Positions 56,156-64,000 of a DNA stretch of 64,000 nucleotides are shown one piece after another. The stretch is from an uncultured SAR116 cluster alpha proteobacterium (GTDB lineage Bacteria > Pseudomonadota > Alphaproteobacteria > Puniceispirillales > Marisalimonadaceae): positions 119,533-183,532 of the forward strand of contig CACEFQ010000004.1 in the NCBI GenBank assembly GCA_902558885.1, written 5' to 3'. Position numbers and translations under genes: made by a program. The notes below the pieces were generated by a model. The model was given only the letters and a program-made list of their open reading frames with translations, was not told the origin of the DNA and made no database searches. How positions within the stretch are numbered: the stretch's first letter is position 1; every line of letters starts with the position of its first letter.

Positions 56156-56241
56156 TTATACTCTGTACTGGATTTAAAATTAATATCATAGAGTTTTATA
56201 TAAGCTCTATAGTAAATTTTGCAAAGTTTAATTCTTTGAAT

Positions 56242-56940
56242 TTATTTTCCTTTAAAACCTAAAGCAATAACATATCCTTCAACTGATTCTTTTCGGCTTG
56301 CATCAGGTTTGACGTGATGTACTTTGGAAAAGTTTTTTTGCATCAAATCTAAGGCTTCCTTTTCTGTTCCTCCTTTGAAACACTTAGCTAAAAAAACTCC
56401 ATCCCTATTCAAATTCTCAATTGAAAAGTCTAAAGCAATTTCTAAAAGATGAGTGGTTCTTATATGATCGGTTTGTCTATGACCTGTTGTATTTGCCGCC
56501 ATATCAGACAAAACGACATCTGGCTTCTGTCCCAGTAATTCAATTAAATGATCACCAACTGCTTTATCATTGATATCTCCAATTATAGATTTACATCCAG
56601 CTATATCATCTGTTTTTAAAATATCTACTCCGATAACTTTTTCATTGCCTGTAATTGAAGAAACTTTTTCAGATGCTATTTGTAGCCAACCACCTGGGGC
56701 ACATCCTAAGTCAATTACTGACAGTCCAGGAAGTAAAAAATTAAATTTATCATTTATTTGTAAAAGTTTAAAAGCAGCTCTTGATTTATATCCTCTTTTT
56801 TGTGTCTCTAAGACATATGGATCATTAAGCTGTCGACCTATCCACCTAGTACTAGAAGATTTTCTTTTTTTATCTTTTTTTATTTTGTTTAATAATCCTC
56901 TGGAGCTTCCAAATGAACCAGAATTATTTTTATTAGTCAT
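56242..56940 (-). CDS. rlmE: 23S rRNA 2'-O-methyltransferase RlmE (FtsJ/RrmJ)
   Basis: RlmE methylates U2552 in the ribosomal A loop. 232 residues: a basic N-terminal tail, then RAAFKLLQINDKF (catalytic Lys), VIDLGCAPGGWLQIAS (AdoMet site), DVVLSDMAANTTGH (catalytic Asp) and FLAKCFKGG (catalytic Lys). It overlaps hisI by eight bases on the same strand. Confidence 0.95.
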   Translation of the reverse strand: MTNKNNSGSFGSSRGLLNKIKKDKKRKSSSTRWIGRQLNDPYVLETQKRGYKSRAAFKLLQINDKFNFLLPGLSVIDLGCAPGGWLQIASEKVSSITGNEKVIGVDILKTDDIAGCKSIIGDINDKAVGDHLIELLGQKPDVVLSDMAANTTGHRQTDHIRTTHLLEIALDFSIENLNRDGVFLAKCFKGGTEKEALDLMQKNFSKVHHVKPDASRKESVEGYVIALGFKGK

Positions 56941-57301
56941 TATGAATATCTTTTGTAGATTTAAAAAAACAGCTTTTTGCCCCTGTATGACAAGCAGAAC
57001 CAGTTTGCTCTATTAAAGCAACTATTGTGTCATTGTCACAATCTAATCTTAGCTCATGAAGTTTTTGAAAATGCCCACTAGTTTCACCTTTTTGCCAAAG
57101 CTTTTGCCTCGAACGAGAGAAGTAATGCATATCATTTGTATCAATTGTTTTTTTTAAAGCTTCTTCATTCATCCAAGCCATCATTAAAATGACACCAGTA
57201 TGAACGCACTGAGATATTACGGGTACCAAACCATCTTTATTGAAGTTTATGTCTGAAATTTGAAACTTTTCAGTACTAGAAATTGTGTAATTATTAATCA
57301 T
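56933..57301 (-). CDS. hisI: Phosphoribosyl-AMP cyclohydrolase
   Basis: HisI opens the purine ring of PR-AMP in histidine synthesis. 122 residues, the stand-alone form (HisE is not fused): MMAWMNEEALKKTID, YFSRSRQKLWQKGETSGHFQ, and the metal-binding DCDNDTIVALIEQTGSACHTGAKSCFF. It overlaps the RND transporter by four bases upstream and rlmE by eight downstream, and sits apart from other his genes. Confidence 0.95.
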   Translation of the reverse strand: MINNYTISSTEKFQISDINFNKDGLVPVISQCVHTGVILMMAWMNEEALKKTIDTNDMHYFSRSRQKLWQKGETSGHFQKLHELRLDCDNDTIVALIEQTGSACHTGAKSCFFKSTKDIHND

Positions 57302-60300
57302 CTATTTCCTTCTTTTAAACTTTTTATAAAATTTGATAAATCATTGTTTATTCCCATCATTGAAGGGACTATAATCAGCACAAGCAAAGCTGTAACACCA
57401 AGACCAAAGACAATTGTAGCAGCCATAGGTATTAAAAATTGTGCTTGTAGAGATTTTTCAAACATTAGCGCCGACAATCCACCAATAGTCGTTAAAGAAG
57501 TTAGTAAAACAGGTCTAAGTCTATCTACAACACCTGAAATTATTGCTTCATTGATAATATTTTGATCATTTAAACTATTTTCAGTGTCATTAAGCAAATC
57601 ATCAAATCTTCTTTCTATAGTAGATACTAAAATAATTGAGTTATTCACTACTATACCTGCTAAGGCTAGAAGAGCGAACATAGACAAAATTGACATTGTT
57701 AAACCTAATATATAATGACCTAAAACCGCACCAATAAAAGCAAACGGTATCATTATCATTATTGTTAATGGTCTTGACCAAGATTTAAAAACCCAGGCTA
57801 ATATAAAATAGATTAACATTAGTCCAACAATTGATCCAATTTTCATATCAGCAAAAGTTTCTTTCTGCTCTAAATCCTTACCATCAAACCTATAATTCAA
57901 ATTATATTTCTTAGCAATTTCAGGCAATCCATTCTGCAAAAGAAACTGTCTAGCTTGAGAAGTATTCATAAGTTGAGGAAATAGGTCACCTGAAATTGTG
58001 ACTTCACGAAAACCATTTTTTCTATTAATGGAAGCAAATGGGACTTCTTCGCTTATTGTTATTATTTCTTCAAGTTTAAAACTAGTGCCAATATTAGTTA
58101 TAATCCTTAAATCATTAATCATATCAGTTTGTTTTTCGTTTTTTATTAATTTTAAGCGAACTGCAACTTCTTCGTCAGCCTTTGGAAACTCAGATATAAT
58201 AACCCCATTAATTGCAGACCTGACTTGCTCCCCTATTTCTGAAATTGACAAACCTAACGACTGTCCTTTGTTATTTAAGCTTAAAATCCTCTCTTGCACA
58301 CCAAATTCAAGATTATCACTTAATGATGTTACTCCAGGAATTGTTCTAGCAATTTGAATTAACTCATCAGATGCCTTCTTCAAGTTTTCTAATTTTTCTC
58401 CTTGAAACCTTACATCAAGATCTCTTCCGGGAGGCCCCCCACTAGGTGCTCTAATAGTCAACTTATCTAGTCCAGCAACAGATTGAATATTATCTTTCCA
58501 TGCCTTAATAAATTCTTTTGTTCTAACTTTTCTTTTATCCGCAGTTTTTAATTCAACAACCATGGATCCAAGTAAGTCACTTCCAATAGGACTTGGCCCA
58601 GCATCATTTGAAAAAGAAGTCCTGTCTCCGATTGTAGACATTTTAAATTTCACTAGGTTTTTTGAATACGAAAACTGTTTTGATGTTTTTTCTAAACCAA
58701 TTTCAATATTATTAAGCATTTCTAGGGTATTAGTTTTTTTTGTTCCAGAATGCATTTTAAAATTTGCAATTATGATATCTGCTTCAGGAGTTGGAAAGAA
58801 GCTAAAAAGCACTCTTCCTCCTGACATCATTCCCACTGATACTATAAACATTCCAATAGCAACCATGAATGTTACATATCTATAATTAAACGTTAATTTA
58901 ACAAATTTTCTAAACAAGCCCTCTTGGAAATAGATAAATTTATTATCAAACCATAATCTAAATTTACCTGGTAAGTTATTTTTATTATCAAAGTGAGCTA
59001 GATGAGCCGGTAAAACTAAAAAACACTCAATTAAGCTAGCAACTAAAACAGCGCAAACCACCCAAGGGATAGCAGCAATTATTTCACCAATAACACCTTT
59101 GACCATAAATAGAGGGATAAATGCAGCAACTGTCGTGAGCATTGCTGAAATTACCGGCATTGACATCCTTGATGCAGCTACTACAGGAGCTTGTGAGCTA
59201 TCAAGTTTTCTTTTAGTTTTCAAATATGAGGTGTGTTCACCTACAACAATAGCATCATCGACTACTATGCCAAGAGCCATTATTAAACCAAATAATGATA
59301 TCATATTTATTGATTGCCCAGTTAATAACATAACTGCAAATGTAGCTAGAAATGCAATTGGAATACCTAATGCAACCCAAATTGCAGTATTACGACTTAA
59401 GAATAGAAAAAGTACAGCTAAAACTATACAAAGACCACTTAACCCATTTTTGACTAGTAAAGAAATCCTTTCTTGAATAAGTTCAGCAGCTGTGTTGTAA
59501 GTTTCAATTTTTATATTGTTACCAAGTAAACTTTGAGAACTAGAAATTACATTTTCTACATTTTTTGAAACCTCTATAGCATCACTCGTTTTACTTCTTC
59601 TTACCCACAACTCTACTGCAGGATTTCCATCTACAACTTTTAAAATACTACCTTTTTCAATACTATAAGTTATCTTTGCTAAGTCTTCGAGTAAAACCCT
59701 GCCACCAGAGCTAGAGCTCTTTAATTCTAATTTTTTAAAAGAATCAACTAGTCTTTTTTCGCCTTCTGTTCTAACTCTTAATGAACCATCAGCGTAACTC
59801 CCACCAGAAACATCTTGTGTTTCAGATTTTATTAAATTAGCAATTTGATTAAAAGATAATTTAAGTTTTGCTGTTTCTAATTGGGGTATTTCTATTAAAA
59901 TTTCTTCTTTAGGAAGACCTAATATATCAACTTTATCAACACCTGAATTTAAAAGTAACTCTTTTAGATTTTTTGACTTTATTCTCAGTTCTGATAATGA
60001 AACTTCTCCAGATAATACAATTCTAGTTACTGTGTCAAAAAATTCTCCAACAATAATTCTAGGTTTTTTGGACTTTTCAGGAAAATTTATTCTTGATACA
60101 GCCGTTTCAATATCTGTTCTTCCTTTTTGCATGTCATAACCATATTGAAACTCAACTTGTGTACGACCAAGGCCCTCAACAGATTTGGATGATACCTTTT
60201 TAACACCAGAAATTGGCCTCAGTTCTGGCTCTAATAATTGGATAATATTTTTGTCAATTTCTTCGGCAGTGGCTCCTGGCCAATCAATTGTTACAGCTAC

Positions 60301-60450
60301 AACTTCCACATCAAAATCAGGAAAAAATTGTTTGTTAAGTTTACCTATAGATAACAAACCTATAATTATCATTAATAACATGATAATGTTTGCAGATGTT
60401 CGATGTTCTACAAAAAATTTTAAAAAACTTGACTCTTTAAACCTTACCAA
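57298..60450 (-). CDS. RND-family multidrug efflux transporter (AcrB-like)
   Basis: An inner-membrane proton-driven exporter of 1050 residues with the RND layout: a first membrane helix (about 18-36), a large periplasmic loop, six helices (about 335-530), a second periplasmic loop and a final six-helix group. TM4 carries the proton-relay Asp pair in GIVVDDAIVVGEH. The periplasmic pattern matches the HAE1 group rather than heavy-metal exporters. It follows its fusion protein by 30 bases; no outer-membrane channel gene is in the window. Substrate unknown. Confidence 0.93.
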   Translation of the reverse strand: MVRFKESSFLKFFVEHRTSANIIMLLMIIIGLLSIGKLNKQFFPDFDVEVVAVTIDWPGATAEEIDKNIIQLLEPELRPISGVKKVSSKSVEGLGRTQVEFQYGYDMQKGRTDIETAVSRINFPEKSKKPRIIVGEFFDTVTRIVLSGEVSLSELRIKSKNLKELLLNSGVDKVDILGLPKEEILIEIPQLETAKLKLSFNQIANLIKSETQDVSGGSYADGSLRVRTEGEKRLVDSFKKLELKSSSSGGRVLLEDLAKITYSIEKGSILKVVDGNPAVELWVRRSKTSDAIEVSKNVENVISSSQSLLGNNIKIETYNTAAELIQERISLLVKNGLSGLCIVLAVLFLFLSRNTAIWVALGIPIAFLATFAVMLLTGQSINMISLFGLIMALGIVVDDAIVVGEHTSYLKTKRKLDSSQAPVVAASRMSMPVISAMLTTVAAFIPLFMVKGVIGEIIAAIPWVVCAVLVASLIECFLVLPAHLAHFDNKNNLPGKFRLWFDNKFIYFQEGLFRKFVKLTFNYRYVTFMVAIGMFIVSVGMMSGGRVLFSFFPTPEADIIIANFKMHSGTKKTNTLEMLNNIEIGLEKTSKQFSYSKNLVKFKMSTIGDRTSFSNDAGPSPIGSDLLGSMVVELKTADKRKVRTKEFIKAWKDNIQSVAGLDKLTIRAPSGGPPGRDLDVRFQGEKLENLKKASDELIQIARTIPGVTSLSDNLEFGVQERILSLNNKGQSLGLSISEIGEQVRSAINGVIISEFPKADEEVAVRLKLIKNEKQTDMINDLRIITNIGTSFKLEEIITISEEVPFASINRKNGFREVTISGDLFPQLMNTSQARQFLLQNGLPEIAKKYNLNYRFDGKDLEQKETFADMKIGSIVGLMLIYFILAWVFKSWSRPLTIMIMIPFAFIGAVLGHYILGLTMSILSMFALLALAGIVVNNSIILVSTIERRFDDLLNDTENSLNDQNIINEAIISGVVDRLRPVLLTSLTTIGGLSALMFEKSLQAQFLIPMAATIVFGLGVTALLVLIIVPSMMGINNDLSNFIKSLKEGNR

Positions 60451-60480
60451 AACTCTATCCTAATTAGAAAATAATTTAAT

Positions 60481-61605
60481 TTAATTTAATATTTTTATTT
60501 TTTGATTATTGAGATTTTCTGGAATTCTTGTAGTGATGATATAATCATTTTCAGACAAATTTCCATCAACTAAAATATATCCAGATCCTTTGTAAATAAG
60601 TTTTATTTTTTTTGGCTTAGCAATGCCGTTTTCAACAATATAAACTTTATCAGTATACAAAGATGACTCTGGTAACTTAAAAACATTTTTAAAATCACCA
60701 ACAGGATAGTCTATCCTTACAAATGTCCCTAAAGGGATATAATTTTTTCTTTTTTCAAATTTATCAATTCTAGCAAATAACTTTCCACCACCCTCTTCTT
60801 CATTTGTTTTTCCGTCTGATCTTTCAATTATTCCTTTCATGGTTTTCAAAGATGTAGTTCCACCTTTCCATAAAACATCAATTGATTTTCCGATTAGATC
60901 ATTTGAATTAGAATAGATTTTTGAAGGCACAACAAACTCGACTTCTAAATTTTCAGTAGAAAATATATTAGCTATTTTTTCATTACTATTTAAAAATTGA
61001 CCTTGATTTATTTTAACATTAAACAATCGACCATTAAAATGAGATTTCAAAACAGTATCTGACAAGTCTTCTTTTGCCCTCTCTAACATAGTCTTTGCTC
61101 TAATATAATCAGATCTATTTTTTGAAAGAAGAATTAATTCGTTATCATATTTATTTTGAGAAACAACATTGTTTTTTAACATTGTTTTATATCTATTTAC
61201 CTGTCTCTTTCGAATACCAAGTTGTTCAGCTAATTCTTTTGTTTCTGATGTGAGTTTTTCAATTTCTAGTAAGAATCTTCTTTGGTCTAGTTTTGCTAAT
61301 ATCTCTCCGTTAGTGACATAGGATCCATTGAGAAGTTTATCCGAGATAAAATTAACTTTACCTGACACTCCAAATCGAAGATCTCCGCTTCTTGATGATA
61401 TTATTTTACCATAAGCGTCTGAAGTTGGAGAATAATTATTTCTTTTTGGACTAATAACATTTACGTAAAAGGTTTTTTCTTCTACTATTGATGGCTTTGC
61501 TTCGGGTCTAGTTGAAACTAAGTATTTATATAAAAATATACTTATTCCTAAAACCAAGAAAAACATCATTGTTTTAAAATTAAATATTTTAAATAACACT
61601 TTCAT
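60481..61605 (-). CDS. RND efflux periplasmic adaptor (membrane fusion protein)
   Basis: 374 residues: one N-terminal membrane segment (about 13-30), a lipoyl-like half (DLRFGVSGKVNFISDKLLNGSYVTNGEILAKLD), a coiled-coil hairpin (about 110-170: KLTSETKELAEQLGIRKRQVN), the second lipoyl half (LKSHFNGRLFNVKINQGQFL) and beta-barrel domain. This HlyD/AcrA-type protein bridges the RND pump to an outer-membrane channel. Directly upstream of the transporter. Confidence 0.92.
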   Translation of the reverse strand: MKVLFKIFNFKTMMFFLVLGISIFLYKYLVSTRPEAKPSIVEEKTFYVNVISPKRNNYSPTSDAYGKIISSRSGDLRFGVSGKVNFISDKLLNGSYVTNGEILAKLDQRRFLLEIEKLTSETKELAEQLGIRKRQVNRYKTMLKNNVVSQNKYDNELILLSKNRSDYIRAKTMLERAKEDLSDTVLKSHFNGRLFNVKINQGQFLNSNEKIANIFSTENLEVEFVVPSKIYSNSNDLIGKSIDVLWKGGTTSLKTMKGIIERSDGKTNEEEGGGKLFARIDKFEKRKNYIPLGTFVRIDYPVGDFKNVFKLPESSLYTDKVYIVENGIAKPKKIKLIYKGSGYILVDGNLSENDYIITTRIPENLNNQKIKILN

Positions 61606-61669
61606 TTTCCTAATTGATATTCAATGGTTAGATAAATTTAAAAATTTTTTTAATCATTTACATTATAAG

Positions 61670-62089
61670 TTAATATAATCCTAATTTTATTAATTCAGAA
61701 TTTACCTCATCTGGTATTTCTTCGCTTCCATCGTCATTGGTATTTAAATCAGGTGGAATATCTTCTTCCATATAATATCTCCATCCCTGAAATGGTCTCA
61801 TCGGTGTTGGTATTACTTTTATCAAATCTTTATCTAATATTATTTCACAACCTTTACTACCATCACTTCTAATAACTGATGTTATATTCAAAATTTTTTG
61901 TCTAACCAAAACGTTTCTTTGAATAATCCAATACATTGAGCCTGTTTTGATTAGATCTGCTTTTTGTTTAGGCATGTTTCTTGTTGAATGTATAATAGCA
62001 CCATAATTTTCAAATAGCATCTGTTGTCTTATTTTTAATCTTTCGATTGATTTTATCCCGACTGCAATTTTTTTTAAATTATAAGACAA
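61670..62089 (-). CDS. DUF1489 family protein
   Basis: 139 residues. KIAVGIKSIERLKIRQQ, HSTRNMPKQKADLIKTGSMYWIIQRNVLVRQKIL and PTPMRPFQGWRYYMEEDIPPDL are hallmarks of DUF1489, an alphaproteobacterial family of unknown function. 13 bases after mgtE and possibly co-transcribed with it. Confidence 0.9.
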   Translation of the reverse strand: MSYNLKKIAVGIKSIERLKIRQQMLFENYGAIIHSTRNMPKQKADLIKTGSMYWIIQRNVLVRQKILNITSVIRSDGSKGCEIILDKDLIKVIPTPMRPFQGWRYYMEEDIPPDLNTNDDGSEEIPDEVNSELIKLGLY

Positions 62090-62102
62090 TGACTTAACCC
62101 AA

Positions 62103-63518
62103 TTATAAAATAACTATAGCAGAAAGACCTAAAAAGGTAAAAAAACCAATTACATCTGTAGCGGTTGTTAAAAAAACAGAACTTGATATTGCTGGATCTA
62201 TTTTGAACTTCTCTAATGTAAGTGGAATAAGAGTTCCTAGAATACCTGCAAAGAGTAAATTAGCTACCATAGCTAAACCCATAATAATAGCTATTAATTC
62301 ATCATCAAACCATAAATAAGCCAACAGAGCAGACAATAAGGCAAATAATAACCCGTTTAATAGACCTACCCAAGTTTCTTTGAGAACAAATTTTTGCAAA
62401 TTAGTATAATTTAATTGTCTTGTTGCCAATGCTCTAACAGCTACAGTGACAGTTTGAGTGCCTGCGTTTCCTCCCATAGAAGCTACTATTGGCATTAGAA
62501 CTGCTAAAGCAACCAACTTTTCTATTTCTTCTTGAAACAATCCTATAACAGAAGAGGCAAGAATTGCTGTAAGCATATTAAGTATTAACCATGAAAAACG
62601 ACCTTTTACAGTTTCAATGAATGAAGAACTTATTGACAAGTCGCTTACTCCTGTCAAACCTTGAAGGTCTTCTTCGGCTTCTTCATTAATCACATCTACA
62701 ATATCATCCACTATAATCACACCAAGAAGTCTGTTTATATTGTCAATAACAGGCATATCAACTAGTCCATATTGTTGAAATAACAATGCAACTTCTTCTT
62801 GATCAGTTTGAACATTTACGCTTCTTGGGCTGGTTGCCATCAAATCTTTTAATCTTACAGGTCTTTTTGCTGATAATAATTTAGATAATGATATTACACC
62901 TAATAATCTATGAGCAGGATCAACTACATAGATTGAATAAAAACTATCTTCTTCTTCTTGAGGCTTTGCTCTCATATGATCGATGGTCTGACCAACAGTC
63001 CAGTTACTAGGAAATGCAAGAAATTCTCTTTGCATTAATCTTCCAGCCGATTCTTCAGGAAATGAAAGAGCTTCCTCAACCAGTATTCTGTCAGCTTTAG
63101 GAAGTTGTTTAATAACTACCTGTCTTTCTTCTTCTTCAAGCTCTTGAAGAATATCAACTGCATCATCAGAATGTAAAACAGGTATAGCCCGTGCAAGAGC
63201 TCTTGGCCCAATTATATCAATAACCTTTTCCTGAAAATTTTGATCAAGATAAACCAAAACTTCAGGATCAAGTGCTTTTCCTAAAAGAGATATAGCCGTA
63301 ACTAATTCTTCACCAGTTAATCTTTCAAGCATATCAGCTTGATCAGCTGGATGAAGTGGAGAAATTAATTTTACTAATTCTTGCTTATTATTGTTTTCTA
63401 TTGAAATTGAAATTGCGTTTTCAACTTCGGGAGTTAGACCATATAAACTTCTAAAGTTTGTTTCCGTTTTATTAACATCTTCAATTTCTAAATCATTTTT
63501 ATTTTCTTTTAGATCCAT
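62103..63518 (-). CDS. mgtE: Magnesium channel/transporter MgtE
   Basis: 471 residues: an acidic N-terminal superhelical domain (HPADQADMLERL, LHSDDAVDILQEL), two CBS domains (about 160-285) that sense Mg2+, the plug helix, and five membrane segments with the selectivity-region sequence PIVASMGGNAGTQTVTVAVRALA. The N and CBS domains close the pore when internal Mg2+ is high. Likely first gene of a pair with DUF1489. Confidence 0.95.
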   Translation of the reverse strand: MDLKENKNDLEIEDVNKTETNFRSLYGLTPEVENAISISIENNNKQELVKLISPLHPADQADMLERLTGEELVTAISLLGKALDPEVLVYLDQNFQEKVIDIIGPRALARAIPVLHSDDAVDILQELEEEERQVVIKQLPKADRILVEEALSFPEESAGRLMQREFLAFPSNWTVGQTIDHMRAKPQEEEDSFYSIYVVDPAHRLLGVISLSKLLSAKRPVRLKDLMATSPRSVNVQTDQEEVALLFQQYGLVDMPVIDNINRLLGVIIVDDIVDVINEEAEEDLQGLTGVSDLSISSSFIETVKGRFSWLILNMLTAILASSVIGLFQEEIEKLVALAVLMPIVASMGGNAGTQTVTVAVRALATRQLNYTNLQKFVLKETWVGLLNGLLFALLSALLAYLWFDDELIAIIMGLAMVANLLFAGILGTLIPLTLEKFKIDPAISSSVFLTTATDVIGFFTFLGLSAIVIL

Positions 63519-63581
63519 AATTATACCTTAGTTAAAATTTATTTCATATAATTTGAGCCTCAACTAAATATAATTAAATTA

Positions 63582-63962
63582 TTACTCGTCATCTATCTCT
63601 TGAAAAACTTCTCTGATTAATCTCAAAGATTCCAAACCTGCAGGCGCTCCACAATAAATTGTAATCTGGAGCACTACATCTCTTATTTGCAATCTTGTAA
63701 GTCCATTATTTATAGCGCCTCTGACGTGTAGTTTAAATTCATGTGATCTATTTAAAGCAGCAATCATACCTAAATTCACTAGAGATCTATCTCTGTCTGA
63801 TAAATTTTCCTTATTCCATACTTCTCCCCATGCATACTCAGTAACTAATTTTTGCATGTCAGCACCCAACTCGTCGGCTGAGGCAAGAGCCTTATCAACA
63901 TAATCATCACCTAGGACTTTTCTTCTTTTCGCAATACCTTTTTTAAAAATTTCACTTTCCAT
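63582..63962 (-). CDS. Carboxymuconolactone decarboxylase family protein
   Basis: 126 residues, the full single-domain size: MESEIFKKGIAKRRKVLGDDYVDKAL, WGEVWNKENLSDRDRSLVNLGMIAALNRSHEFKLHVRGAINNGLTRLQIRDVVLQITIYCGAPAGLESLRL. This follows PcaC (4-carboxymuconolactone decarboxylase), including the His and the GAP motif. No other protocatechuate genes are nearby, so the substrate is uncertain; related proteins act as peroxidases, but the AhpD CxxC pair is absent. Confidence 0.85.
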   Translation of the reverse strand: MESEIFKKGIAKRRKVLGDDYVDKALASADELGADMQKLVTEYAWGEVWNKENLSDRDRSLVNLGMIAALNRSHEFKLHVRGAINNGLTRLQIRDVVLQITIYCGAPAGLESLRLIREVFQEIDDE

Positions 63963-64000
63963 AATTATACCTCTATAAAATTTGTTGACCTATTAAATTT

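Noticed and set aside
56570-57016. 148-residue plus-strand ORF over rlmE and hisI
   Set aside because: Both minus-strand genes are certain; this frame has no family resemblance.
57998-58357. Antisense ORFs of 90-130 residues across the RND gene (57998, 58562, 59099, 60185)
   Set aside because: They mirror strongly conserved coding sequence on the other strand, lack ribosome sites and recognisable motifs, and are expected shadows.
57298-61605. RND pump genes as a transferred resistance cassette
   Set aside because: They overlap and abut hisI and housekeeping genes, with no repeats or mobile genes, and look like an ordinary chromosomal efflux pair.

Overview
The window is AT-rich, gene-dense DNA (intergenic gaps mostly under 100 bp; convergent neighbours often 0-10 bp apart or sharing a stop) from an alphaproteobacterium with a compact, probably marine-type genome. 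The evidence for Alphaproteobacteria is a circularly permuted two-piece tmRNA, an alpha-type SspB, alphaproteobacterial families recognised from memory (DUF2794, DUF3126, DUF1489), and the mreBCD-mrdA-rodA and hflKC-degP orders. I cannot assign an order or genus. No rRNA, tRNA, CRISPR array, transposase or integrase was seen.

Layout. 1-1.56 kb: edge of a possible small island at the 3' end of glmS, carrying an arylsulfotransferase-like gene. 1.5-6.6 kb: glmS and glmU head to head, a glycosyltransferase-like gene and a short SbmA/BacA-like protein. 6.6-12.2 kb: rod-shape operon mreB-mreC-mreD-mrdA-rodA. 12.3-16.7 kb: miaA and the branched-chain amino acid genes ilvB-ilvH-ilvC. 16.8-23.7 kb: serB, hflK-hflC-degP, mrp, thyA-folA. 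23.8-24.7 kb: ssrA (tag ANDNYAPVAAAA) followed by sspB. 24.7-28.4 kb: class I fumarase, D-tartrate-dehydratase-like enzyme, rpmJ (missed by the ORF track), msrA. 28.5-33.7 kb: an operon covering arginine to spermidine by the carboxyspermidine route. 33.7-36.4 kb: trxB, purU, a hydrolase. 36.5-45.5 kb: three bactofilins, a tail-anchored protein, an M23 peptidase, rpoN, a small gene not in the track, a DUF1566-like protein, motA-motB and a protein resembling ribosome recycling factor. 45.5-50.5 kb: der-bamB-YfgM-like set and small conserved alphaproteobacterial genes. 51-51.8 kb: a micro-island at the 3' end of guaA. 51.8-64 kb: guaA-rsmB-guaB-rlmE-hisI, an RND pump with its fusion protein, DUF1489, mgtE and a carboxymuconolactone-decarboxylase-family gene.

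The most interesting region is 37.9-45.5 kb around rpoN. Three sites match the sigma-54 -24/-12 geometry (GG-N10-GC). Two lie between divergent genes and read as back-to-back promoters sharing one palindromic TGCA as the -12 element of both directions (TTGG-N9-TGCA-N9-CC). One of these faces the bactofilins on one side and the tail-anchored protein plus M23 peptidase on the other; the other faces motAB plus an RRF-like protein and a DUF1566-like protein. The third site, one-directional, precedes an undescribed 59-residue gene next to rpoN. Together they suggest an RpoN-controlled envelope and motility module with a built-in either/or promoter. Second in interest are 3'-end fragments of glmS and guaA repeated a short distance downstream of each gene, the pattern left by elements that integrate at gene ends.
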